From positions 186,001 through 250,000 of the forward strand of contig MBPM02000064.1 of assembly GCA_001695595.3 (NCBI GenBank): a stretch of DNA of 64,000 bases, read 5' to 3'. The notes beneath the pieces are model-generated. The model was not told where the DNA came from. It saw nothing but the letters and a program-made list of their open reading frames with translations, and made no database searches. The DNA is from Plasmopara viticola (taxonomy: Eukaryota > Oomycota > Peronosporomycetes > Peronosporales > Peronosporaceae). Numbering within the stretch: the stretch's first letter is position 1; every line of letters begins with the position of its first letter. The translations under genes and the position numbers were made by a program. Below are positions 44,401-53,730 of the stretch, piece after piece.

Positions 44401-46360
44401 ATGCCATAGAGGCAAACACTGGATAGACAGTTTATTAAAAAATGAAGCACTTCGTCAGAGTCTTTCTTTGAGGACAATTGGCATGAATCGTCATTTGCCA
44501 AGATATGATCCGAAAAAGCTTTGATCACTTTGCTTGTAGGTGTAATATTAATCCGTCTTGTGTTCATAGATTGTTCCTGAGCCATATGGGCGTCTGTATA
44601 TATCGTCAACGATTTTGATCAGCTTCAGCTTTGGCCGCTGAGCTTTAGTAAGCTTGCGTTCTGCTTGGAATAACTGTTTCCTTAGCGATAGCAGCGCAAA
44701 CTCAAAATCTTCTGGCTTAAACGCATCCTTATAAACTGAGACCTCAGTTTTCCACGTCCAAATCAGCGAATTGCATTTGTTCCTTTCGAGGCACGAGTGC
44801 GTTACACCAAGCACATAAATTTTTCTTTATTCAAAGTTGAAGCATCGTATCTTTTGATTCGTGTATCCGGTCACATACAGAGCAATGCAATGAGCCAGGG
44901 GAGCCCGTCCATGAAAATCAAACTTTGATGAATCGTAATCTAGAATTTTGTTGATCTTTTGAATCGCTTTGTCAATGAACTCATTACTTGACTCGGCGAA
45001 GATTTCTTGCTGCTTACCAACTGACTTGATCTTCAAATCATTGGTCAAATCGTGATCATTGTATGCTATATCAGCACCGGTTTCCAACAAGAAAGACGTG
45101 TTGAAGGAAGAGTTCATTGGTTTGAGTACTTGATTTACATTTCCTCGTTTGAATCCTCCTGAAAGTAAAAGCGATCCATTATGCAGTATGGCTGAAGATC
45201 AATACACAAATTTAAGAACTCGAAGTGAGAGTCTCCGACATCGCTAATTTTGTGTGAAGGCCTCCCTTAGCATGTATTTGTCAACAGCCTTACACTCTGC
45301 AACAGTAAATCCGATATTGGTAGCAATATACGTGGATAATTTGACGCCACCGTCCAATTTACGCGATCGATTAGTCACAAGAAAGTCAATGTCGTCTTCG
45401 TAGATTGCAAAATTGCAATCGGTATGTGCAAGAGCGTGCTTAAACACAGCCATATTATTAGTAGCCATTTGAAGAACTACTTTACCAGTCGTCATCTTTT
45501 ATGCATTGAGTTTTGCATCGGTGAGCTTTTATCGCAATCGATTAAGAAATTGATTTTGCGATTGCCAATGAATACATCATGACACTCATGCTACAACTCT
45601 TACGAGCAAATTCAACAAAAGCAGATGTTTCAACATGGCTGTATAGCCAAACACAGCGATGACCCTTTCCTTTGCCATCAACGGATGCAACACATGTGCA
45701 TCCTTCAAATCATAGATATTCTTTACCTTCTCCATATAGTGAAAAGCTTACCAGCGCCATAAGCGTGCATCTCAATCAATTGTTCGTATCGGCGTCCGCG
45801 ATGGATCCAGTTGTATTCGTATTCAAAAAAATCGACCAACAACTGGCTCGACGACTGCTTCAGCAGCTGGATTCACAACTGATTTGACAAACGCTTCAGC
45901 AACGGTCTCAACAACTGGTTTGGCGACGGTATCAATAACTGATTATTTGACTTGGGTCCTACACCTGGCTCTACGATCGGCTTGGCGACTGTTTCAGGAA
46001 CTGATTCTACAACGAGCCTAACAACCGAAGTGAACTTACTCACGTGACCGCGATGGTCCCAGCAGTAAGGTGTAGCCTTATAGCGTTTACGGGTATCGAC
46101 AGAGCACATTTCCAAAATTTAATATTCGATATGTCGATACTCCCACAGTAAAAAAACATCAGAATAGAAAATTTTCTCAGATCTGAAGATTGTACTATTG
46201 ATGTCTTCAAACTCGCACTGCTGATCCGACAAACCCTTGTGTGAACGGAAAACAACGGCTTGCCAATGTGTTATGGAAAGAATATTACATTCATTCGTTT
46301 CGGGGAAGAAGATGTAGATGAAATTGAGTTCAGTCCAGTTGAAAAAGTCTTTCAAACCTA
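44391..46360 (-). pseudogene. N-terminal part of the viral-type helicase gene or adjacent viral ORFs, decayed
   Basis: Upstream of the helicase core on the minus strand, protein-like pieces continue in shifting frames: 44609-44391, 44814-44548 (KAQRPKLKLIKIVDDIYRRP), 45117-44827 (DFHGRAPLAHCIALYVTGYT), 45495-45244 (FAIYEDDIDFLVTNRSRKL) and 46355-46119. The order and shared strand suggest a single long primase-helicase-type ORF or two neighbouring viral genes. The stretch 44590-44890 is repeated at the right end of the window (63.74-64.0 kb). An extra segment of about 70 bp sits near 44775-44845 in this copy. I do not recognise a primase motif, so its function is open. Confidence 0.45.
45830..46010 (-). 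repeat. Low-complexity Val/Pro-rich coding repeat
   Basis: Minus-strand DNA here encodes short degenerate repeats of the type ETVAKPIVEP, DTVAKPVVETVAE and VVEPVV. They are spread over two frames because of a frameshift near 45945. The base repeat is an irregular 12-15 nt unit built on GTN-GAG/AAG-CCN. It sits upstream of the virus-type helicase pieces and may be the tail of a repetitive structural protein. Confidence 0.4.
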
Positions 46361-46619
46361 AAAATGGCCATTATATACAAATATAGTCTGAAGTTCAAGC
46401 CAGTAGTTGGCCACCTCAAGATGAGTGCCATTCTCGACGCTGTGACACATTTGGTAAATTAACAGTCTGCTGATGTTCATCCATATGGTTCACTTGACGC
46501 TCATAAAAACGGCCCTCCTGTACTCATTTTGATAAGTGGATTCCTTCATGTATATGATTCTGAGTATGTTATGATCAAGATTGAGTTGATGTGAGGCTCG
46601 ATCCTATTTAATCTATGCT

Positions 46620-47800
46620 ATCTGATAGTAATGATGATGTGTATCAGGTTTTTGTGAATTACTTCGCTCATCTATTTCAAAAGCCGTATGTGAAGACGAA
46701 GATGGTGCCACTTATGAAAGGAACGCAGGGGCTTGGTAAGAATTATGCATTCCTTTTAGATTGGAACCATCTTGTTCCTTAGAGTAGTCTTGTGTGTCCT
46801 TCAATGAAGCGTATCACTGCTCGGTCAAAACGACTTCGGCAGAGTAAGTACCAATTGACTAAAACGATGCTTTTGCCTCAGACCATTACTTTATGAACAA
46901 TGAAATGAAGCGTTATACCACCGACGATCGCATGCAGATTGAACGCAAGAGTCTCGAAAGTATCAAGTCAATAACTGCGCAAAGTATGTGCTCCTGATAT
47001 TTCTCTTTTCGGTACATCGAGCAGAGAAGTGATCCCGGAGGTACCGGTAATCTGTGATTACAATTAATAGCTTTTTAGTCATAAGCAAAGACAGAAAAAG
47101 TGAGCCAAAGCCGGATCTACTGACCTTCTGTCAATCTGATATGCATCTGAGATTATAAGTGATATGATCCGCCTATATATTGATAATGACCGCCGCATTC
47201 ACACGTCACCTTTTCGACAAGCCTATCTTTATTCAACTCGTTGTATTGCATGCATATCTTACTTCGGTCTTTCTTATTGGCTTCCTAATACCTTTTTGTA
47301 CTCTTTCTCTGTTTTTCCCATTCCAATAGTCCGTGAAGGCATTTTAATTGCACAAGTCCTCTTGATTTTGTTGATCCATTACGTTTCGTAAGCATGCAGC
47401 TGATGTTTATCAGCAACCTCATACTTCTTGAGCGATATGACTTAAACTCGTCGCGCGTGTTAATTTGACAGGGTGACTGCCTCAAGCGTTCCCTCTCACG
47501 AAGTATAAGAAGGAACTCAAGACAAAGCAAACCAACAGCGTGGTGGAATGGCTCCTTGATATGTATGAGTGTCTAAGCTATGAAGAAGATGACGAAATCA
47601 GAGAAGCATCGGCGTCTGAGTGGTAGAGTAAATACTGCGTCTGGGCTGAACCTTGTGGAGAGACCCGAATCGTATCTCTTAATGTATTTAGTGCTTGTTA
47701 AAGAATGGAGGGATAGACACCGAATCAAAGAACATTGTTGATAGTTGGATTTCCGACATCAAACCTTTTCGCGACAAATCTTGGAAGCACAGCTAGCGCG
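46620..47800 (+). pseudogene. Second, different viral-type SF3 helicase/NTPase, broken
   Basis: The plus strand reads DVYQVFVNYFAHLFQKP and VPLMKGTQGLGKN (Walker A at 46714-46743). Then comes MKRYTTDDRMQIERKSLES (about 46903-46960), the strand that in phage/D5-type NTPases reads like LKxLITxxxIxIxxK. After an intervening repeat the C-terminal part follows: LPLTKYKKELK (from about 47489), FLxD-like VVEWLLDMYE, and a winged-helix-like region KYCVWAEPCGETRIVSLNVF. The last readable piece is RYIEKRNDPGGIGNL (about 47799-47844). Stops and frame changes occur throughout and the motif C region is missing. Wording of the motifs differs from the minus-strand helicase, so it is not a simple inverted copy. 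Confidence 0.62.
47010..47450 (+). repeat. 441-bp direct repeat, copy A
   Basis: Begins CGGTACATCGAGCAGAG and ends TATGACTTAAACTCGT. It is matched almost base for base 789 bp further right (47799-48239), with scattered substitutions and few or no net indels. Its first about 45 nt encode RYIEQRSDPGGTGNL, the end of the helicase C-terminus; the rest is non-coding. Copy A therefore interrupts the helicase relic. Confidence 0.75.
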
Positions 47801-48239
47801 GTACATCGAAAAGAGAAATGATCCCGGAGGTATTGGTAATCTGTGATTACAATTAATAGCGTTTTAATCATACGCAAAGACAAAAAAGTGAGCCAAAGCC
47901 GGATCTACTGACCTTCTGCCAATCTGATATGCATCTGAGATTATAAGTGATATGATCCGCCTATATATTGATCATGACCGCCGCACTCACACGTAACCTT
48001 CTCGACAAGCCTATCTTTATTCACCTCGTTGTATTGCTTGCATATCTCACTTCGATCTTTCTTATTGGCTTCCCAATACCTTTTTGTACTCTTTCTCTGT
48101 TATTTCCATCTCAATACTCCGTGGATGTACCTTAATTGCACAAGTTTTCTTGATTTTGTTGATCCATTACGTTTCGTAAGCATACAGCTGATGTCTATTA
48201 GCAACCTCATACTGCTTGAGCATTATGACTTAAACTCGT
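47799..48239 (+). repeat. 441-bp direct repeat, copy B
   Basis: Partner of copy A. Begins CGGTACATCGAAAAGAG and ends TATGACTTAAACTCGT. Here it is joined in frame to the preceding helicase C-terminal sequence, so this is the natural 3' end, while copy A is displaced. Confidence 0.75.
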
Positions 48240-48544
48240 GCGGCCATACTCGTGCGACCATACTTTCGAAAGTATGGATAAATTGCAATTTCGCTTGTTC
48301 CTTTTTCTTCATTCCAACGCTTAAAATTAGACCGATTCCCACTCGTACGATGCTTGAAAAGGTCAGACGCGCTACCCAGATAAAAAGTGTCGCTTTGATT
48401 ACAATGAGCCGATCGAGTTTATTTAGATACATGTAGTACTCAAACATAACTAAAGTAATCCCAATCGAAATGATCCCCCATTAATACGACGACGAGTCAT
48501 GAAAGGTGATAGTAGGCCTACGCCGCTAACTATTTTCACTAATC

Positions 48545-48880
48545 CACACTAAGGGCCGGCATCAGGTCCGATCGCAGTCGCAACACCGTCAAGAAGACCC
48601 GAGTAAATTGGCTTCCAGTTTTTTTATAGTAGTTACAAGCTCCTTTTGCAGCAGTTTTTATTCCGTTACACATGCTTCCCCAGATATCAGAGCCGCTTTG
48701 TCCTGATTAATGAGTACGGAGAACTTCTCCGTGAGACTTATGTAACGTCATCCCTTTGCCCGTCTCGTAAGCCTCCACCAGCTTCTTATAGTTTTTGGTA
48801 TGAAAATAATGTGTGTGGCCTTTGACCAATTGAAAATGACTCAATTTAACAGACTTACCATGTAGGACTTTAACAGTCCG
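48545..48880 (-). pseudogene. Small polinton-like-virus-type protein, broken
   Basis: The minus strand reads VKVLHGKSVKLSHFQLVKGH, then LVEAYETGKGMTLHKSHGEV (about 48725-48785), a stop, then GSDIWGSMCNGIKTAAKGA. A helix followed by G-K-G-x-x-L-x-x-S-x-x-E, then a Gly-rich hydrophobic patch beginning GSxxWGSxxxGIK, resembles small basic virion or DNA-packaging proteins of polinton-like viruses and relatives. A frameshift follows at about 48600. The identification is by pattern memory, not alignment, so it is tentative. Confidence 0.45.
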
Positions 48881-49079
48881 TGCTTAACTCCAATCGACAC
48901 CAAATTTCTTGAACATCTTAATCGAATATCTGGATTACTTATATACAGAGCAAGAGACAAAGGTGTCGAAAGTTAATAAATCTACAACACTCAATCTGAG
49001 TGAGAATAAAAATATTATAACTCGAGATTTTAGAATGGGAAGCAAGTATGATAATTTGTCGGACACTTCGATAGTTTAT

Positions 49080-49930
49080 ACACTAGACAATTGATCAAGC
49101 TTTGCAAGGCCAGCGTTGCGAAACAGCAATGGTACCCAGATGAATTCATTTCCGATATTCACTATTTAATGAAATACAACGTCGCTTCATTTAAAAAGAC
49201 GTCCAAAATTTAAAAGTCGAGCATCAATGCGTTTCTAATGAGCATTTATACAAGCAAAAGGAGTCCACTGAATGCCGATTTTGTGATCCTTCTGGACATA
49301 CAATGCGATCTGAATAGAACTGAATAAACAAAACAAAGATGCAAGGCTGGACAACGAAATGACGCGAGAGGAGAGAAGAAAGGTATAAGCTATGAGTAGC
49401 TTATGTCCGTCTCTAGTAGAACTGCAAAGGTGCTCAGCGAAACGTATGGTAAGATATTTTTATCTCGATCTGAGTTTGAAGCGCCGGCTAAAGCAAAAGA
49501 ACTGATTACTTGAGGCTTGTGTTTAATTACATCACACTATGGTTGGAGGTGCATTATCCACTTCGTTTGTTACGGCGTAGTAATCTTTTTACTCTAGATG
49601 AAGGCGCTGATTATCTTCAAGGAAACCTGTTACACCTAAACAATTTTAATAATATTTGGCATATGGGACCGCAGACAATACAGTTGGATCAGCGAACTTG
49701 ATCAAGTCATGTCTCGGCTTCGTGACTAATTCTCTTGGAGAGCAGCCTAGCAAGCTACTATGACGTATTTTCAATCGACAGCCAGGTGAGTATAATTATA
49801 CGAACTCGAGCAATAGCTTTAGTCAGGTTCTATCGAGGCTCTTTGGGAAGTACAATGGAAGTTCAATATCAATGAATATGATCCGGCACATTACTGAGTC
49901 CCATTTAATCAAATAGCCAACATATGAGAA
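49080..49930 (+). pseudogene. Tyrosine recombinase (integrase) relic of viral type
   Basis: From 49510 the plus strand reads a beta-rich core ending LLHLNNFNNIWHMGPQTIQL (about 49625-49688). This resembles the FxxNxYKTxKTYGxQxIxxP strand of integrases in polinton-like viruses and virophages. A later frame gives FSQVLSRLFGKYNGSSISM and NMIRHITES (about 49820-49895), matching the LNKIFGKxxSxxxLRHxYLT box that holds the catalytic Arg-His pair. The upstream part (49100-49240) may be the N-terminal arm. Between boxes there are stops and frame changes, and no final Tyr box was found. Confidence 0.55.
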
Positions 49931-50690
49931 ACTCACCAATCGCAAGAAGAACAATTTTCATGCCAAACTACTTCAAGGAATTATGGCTTATAAAATGAGC
50001 TTCAACAAGATCGCAAATCGAGCAAATGCTTCCGAAGTATCTTTCTGATCATACGATTCATACGACCAAGAGGTCGAGCGTCCTGCAAAGCCTGCTACAA
50101 CGTCTTCAAGCAGACCTAAAGACTATCGGGAACGCATATTCCATGGAGACATTAATCCTACTGGCAGTGACAAGACGCTTGAGATTGATATCTTTGAGAT
50201 ATACTTTATCTGAATTTATGGAGCAAAACCAGAAGAAGACATATCGCAAAGGTGGCCCATTCTATGTGGGATCCCATGGACATTATACAAGGAACAAATA
50301 TAAAGTAGATTTTAAAATTATGCTTGTCTCTCATGCATTCGTTGATGGTGAATGATCGAAGAGAATGAGAGTTTTTACAAGGCTTTGTTTGACTAATGAA
50401 ATACTGTTCGAACAAATGCAAAAGTTCTTTACGAGGATTTAGATGTGCATATAATCAGCTTCTAGATGGTTTAGTGAAGCGTCTGAAGATGATCTAAGGT
50501 GCAAATAATATTAATGATGATTCCTCACTGATAAAAATGGAAATGAAGTCAGTCTTTGACAAACTATACGAAAAAAGGCGTGTTTTCGACCTCATACTAC
50601 AGTCACTTTAAGCGTCTGATAAAGCTTTTGATATCTTGAACTTAACAAGCAATCTCGAGCTTTGCTCTACACAAAATAATGGATGATCTC
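49931..50690 (+). other. Virus-relic spacer with unassigned open frames
   Basis: A 109-codon frame at 50026-50355 and shorter frames near 50500-50600 (KMEMKSVFDKLYEKRRVFD) have protein-like composition and lie between two virus-type relics. None was assigned. They are probably further decayed genes of the same element. Confidence 0.3.
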
Positions 50691-50697
50691 ACCAAAA

Positions 50698-50880
50698 AAG
50701 AATACAAAGTATCGAGTGACGCTAAATACTGGCAAAACGATTGGTTTTGGGGATTCTCGTATTGCTTCATACAAGGACCAAACTCCACTGAAGGCATATC
50801 GGCAACTTGATCTCAATATTAGTGATTAAAGAGCGAGATATGTCGCTTGGCGCAAGTTTGACATTCTAAATTTTCACCAG
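50698..50880 (+). pseudogene. Short NCLDV-type protein relic
   Basis: The plus strand reads KNTKYRVTLNTGKTIGFGDS, then ASYKDQTPLKAYRQLDLN, a stop, and RARYVAW. Short viral proteins of unknown function in NCLDVs and relatives share the layout KYxVTLxNGKTIxFGxxxYxxYxDxTPLKxYxxLDxN...RRxxYxARH; I believe Pfam calls them DUF5754. The order and spacing fit well. One in-frame stop and loss of the final Trp-rich end show decay. It ends within about 75 bp of the peptidase pseudogene. Confidence 0.5.
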
Positions 50881-50952
50881 GTTGGCTAAGGAAGCGCTTT
50901 TTGTGTTGACTAGTCTTTGTGAATACAATCGTATTAGAATGTCGTAGAGCAG

Positions 50953-52496
50953 AAGAGACAATAATGCAGGCAGCCCATGGCCGTATTACTCAACACCCAT
51001 GGACCGATACGAGCCGAGCATTTATCAATCTGTAAGCCGCTGGTGGTGGAGGTCGAGAATTATTGTTTCAAACAGGAAGTGATGAATTGGCCGAGGCCTA
51101 TGCTCAAGGAGCCAAGTACCCTCATGCAAGTATTATTGCCCAAGAATTGTTTCAGTCGGGATCATCCCTGCTGATACGGACTATCGAATCTATCGTGATT
51201 TTGGCTTCGTTGCTGGCATGGACTTTGCCAATGGCTACGGGTACCACACGACCCTCGATGATGTGTCTCGTACTCAATCAGGTGCAATTCAGCGACTTGG
51301 CGAAAATGTTGTTGGAATCGTCAAAGTATTGGGCAATGAACCTGGACGCCTTGAAAAAGTGGCGAACAACCGACAGACTTCAAAAAGATTCTTCCCGGAT
51401 ATCATGGAACTCACAATGGTCACTACAAGCAAAGAGACCACTATTTTACTTTTCCTGGCGTTCGTGTATCGGTTGCTATCTCATGTGTCAATCTCGGAGC
51501 GGTTGATGGACATTATGCTATTTAAGACCAACGTAACGCCGCAAGCGTTGTGGCGTTTAAAAGAAAGTCTTTTCAAGGCAATATTGTGCGTCTGGATAAT
51601 TTTCAGCAACCATGTATCTCATCATTTCCCTGGGAGCAATGACTGTCTGCAATCCACACGAGGTGCTGGTTTGCAATTGCGCTCATGTTTTTCATCCCAT
51701 TGCTGGGACGAAGCGGGCCAGTGCTGCCTCCGGACTTGATATTGACGCTTTTGTTGTGGATTAATTTGGTTATAATAATGATTTTTGTATTGCACACTAT
51801 GCAATATATTATTACCCACTAAATGTGACTACGATCTTAAGATTCTCGTTTCATATTCGAGCCGTGGCTTTTGCTTCCTACCTGTAAAGCAGCTCAAGCG
51901 ACTTTAAAACGTTTTCATCCTTGTTACCGTAGTCGCCACGATTGTTGCTTCGATTTGGTAATATTGCAATCATACAATAATTGTACAATATCGTACAGGG
52001 TTGTTGACGATACCATTTATTGCAGGAATCCGTACTCTGACATTTGCCCGAAACGTGTCACGCTCCAACACGTTCACCGTGAAGTCGTACTTCCATACGG
52101 CTCTGTCGAGACGGACTCGGGTATTTGGATTAATTCGCTGGATTCTCGTGGATTAGATCCGATCAAGCCCTTTTCAGAGATAGCAATGGCAGGATGCACA
52201 AATGCACGTGGCCCAAACTAGTTTTTATTGATTGATACGTTAACGTCCATAGGCAATGGTATCAGTGGACCCGCAGCTGAAGCGGACGATGCGTATCTGC
52301 TGCAGTTTTGTAGCGGGGTCGTTCTAGCGTCTCATCACTTATGGATTGAGGCCGAGTCCAACGAGCCAATCGATGTTGCTTTTGTTGGCCATATTCTCGA
52401 AGTGATGACTCCAGAACTACAAGAGCTCTCCAACGTATTGCCGTCTTGGATTGTTATTGCATCTGCGGTATCAACGTGGACCAAAGTGCAAATTTA
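50953..52496 (+). pseudogene. ERMP1-like M28 metallopeptidase, truncated and frameshifted
   Basis: Homologous to endoplasmic reticulum metallopeptidase 1, a membrane-bound zinc peptidase of family M28. It opens with AEETIMQAAHGRITQHPW, which holds the catalytic/zinc-binding Glu pair, then AFINL, a stop where Glu is expected, and [40 protein letters not shown] follows, then [20 protein letters not shown] after a one-base frameshift near 51152. Membrane segments come next (ALMFFIPLLGRSGPVLPPDL, about 51680-51740) and the lumenal end has PKRVTLQHVHREVV and DSGIWINSLDSRGLD (about 52050-52160). The N-terminal half with the first zinc ligands is missing. The break at about 50953 lies against the virus-type relic. 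A true pseudogene. Confidence 0.8.
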
Positions 52497-52849
52497 AAAA
52501 AACGTTGCTTAATGAAAGTACGCGTCGTAAACTAGCCTTTGAATCAACACTAAAATGCAGCCAGTGTTGAAATTTTGGCGTACGACCATGGTGATTGGCA
52601 TATTTTGTTGCTCAAACCCTTGTTTCTACGTCGCCCTTGAAAACGGCGTTTTGTTGCCTCTCACGAGATCGTTTCTAAGGCTTTAAAAGGACAAGATATG
52701 CTTTGGTCATGGAAAATTATCGTCATTATCGTCAGTTACGAATAAAACACTACTTTTTAAGCGTATACTCGCGACAGAACCTGATAAAACCTTCTTTTGT
52801 CAACTCAAGCTCGTCATTTTCTCTATCATTAAAAACATTAATAAGTAAT
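52497..52849. other. Spacer, no gene
   Basis: AT-rich, short frames only. It separates the M28 pseudogene (+) from the EF-hand pseudogene (-). No motif was found. Confidence 0.45.
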
Positions 52850-53730
52850 TCACCGAAGATTAAAAGTGTAATCGTACGTAATGGTTCCGTAAATCTCGAG
52901 TAACCTCTCTGTACCATCCTGCGAAAGCCTCGACTGACAACTACCGAGAAAGCGCCTCAGCTCCTGCATACTCACCCGTCCTTGGCAATACGTGTCTAGC
53001 AACTTCCATTCATCATCCAGTGCTTTTTCGATTCGCAACTTCTTCTCTTGGTCTTCATCCCTTGCACCTGGTGCGTCTTGAGCTCGCAACTTCTTCTCTT
53101 TCTCCACTGCAGGTCCTTGACTTGCATCGGGTGGTGACACAGGCACGTGACTATCCACAATCTTTATAAATTCTGCACAACGTAGTCGTCAGGAGCACGA
53201 GTACCCCATATAATCTTTAATGCAAGCGATATTACCGTGTAAATAAACCTCTTCCAGCTCCCGAACTTGCGTCACATTGACTTCGAGCCCTAACTAAGTG
53301 TAAACCAAAACATGTCGGTTCAATGTAGTCGACTTTTCGTATAGATTCTATCCACACCAGCGTAAACATGCGGCACGCTTGGTTTGCTGAAACGGCTCCG
53401 TCGTGATCAGTGTCAAAGTAGCGGAAAATCTAGACGCATCACGCATTGCGTTACTAAACGTGCCATTATGGAAGAGATTAAGGAGCCGTACCGCTCGTAA
53501 ATCGTCGAGGTCAACGTCGTTTAAGCGCTCGACGTGGGAATCAACGGAAGCGTGGCCAATGTCCATTCTTTTCAGAGCCAAGAGTCGTGTTTTTTATCGA
53601 AATAAGCGATTATATTCAAAAGATTATCAGAAATGTCAAAGGTGGAGAGCGCATCACGTTCCGCCGTCCCCTCACCGCGACTTTGATCGTCCTGATGCGA
53701 AACTCAATCTGGGCGCATCGTAGTCAACAT
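52850..53730 (-). pseudogene. EF-hand protein pseudogene
   Basis: Read right to left: FDISDNLLNIIAYFDKKHDS (about 53640-53590), then 53581-53430 (DVDLDDLRAVRLLNLFHNGT). One clear calcium loop follows in a shifted frame: RYFDTDHDGAVSANQACRMF (about 53425-53365). Next is VNVTQVRELEEVYLHGN, a stop near 53190, and a Lys/Glu-rich tail that stays open from 53158 to 52850 (EKKLRAQDAPGARDEDQEKK). The EF loop D-T-D-H-D-G-A-V has ligands at positions 1, 3 and 5. At least three frame changes plus one stop mark decay. The original may have been a calmodulin-like or long regulatory EF-hand protein. Confidence 0.5.

Noticed and set aside
49265..49320. CCHC zinc knuckle of a retroviral-type Gag (CRFCDPSGHTMRSE)
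   Set aside because: The final Cys is replaced, the frame is short, and neighbouring sequence resembles viral integrase rather than Gag.
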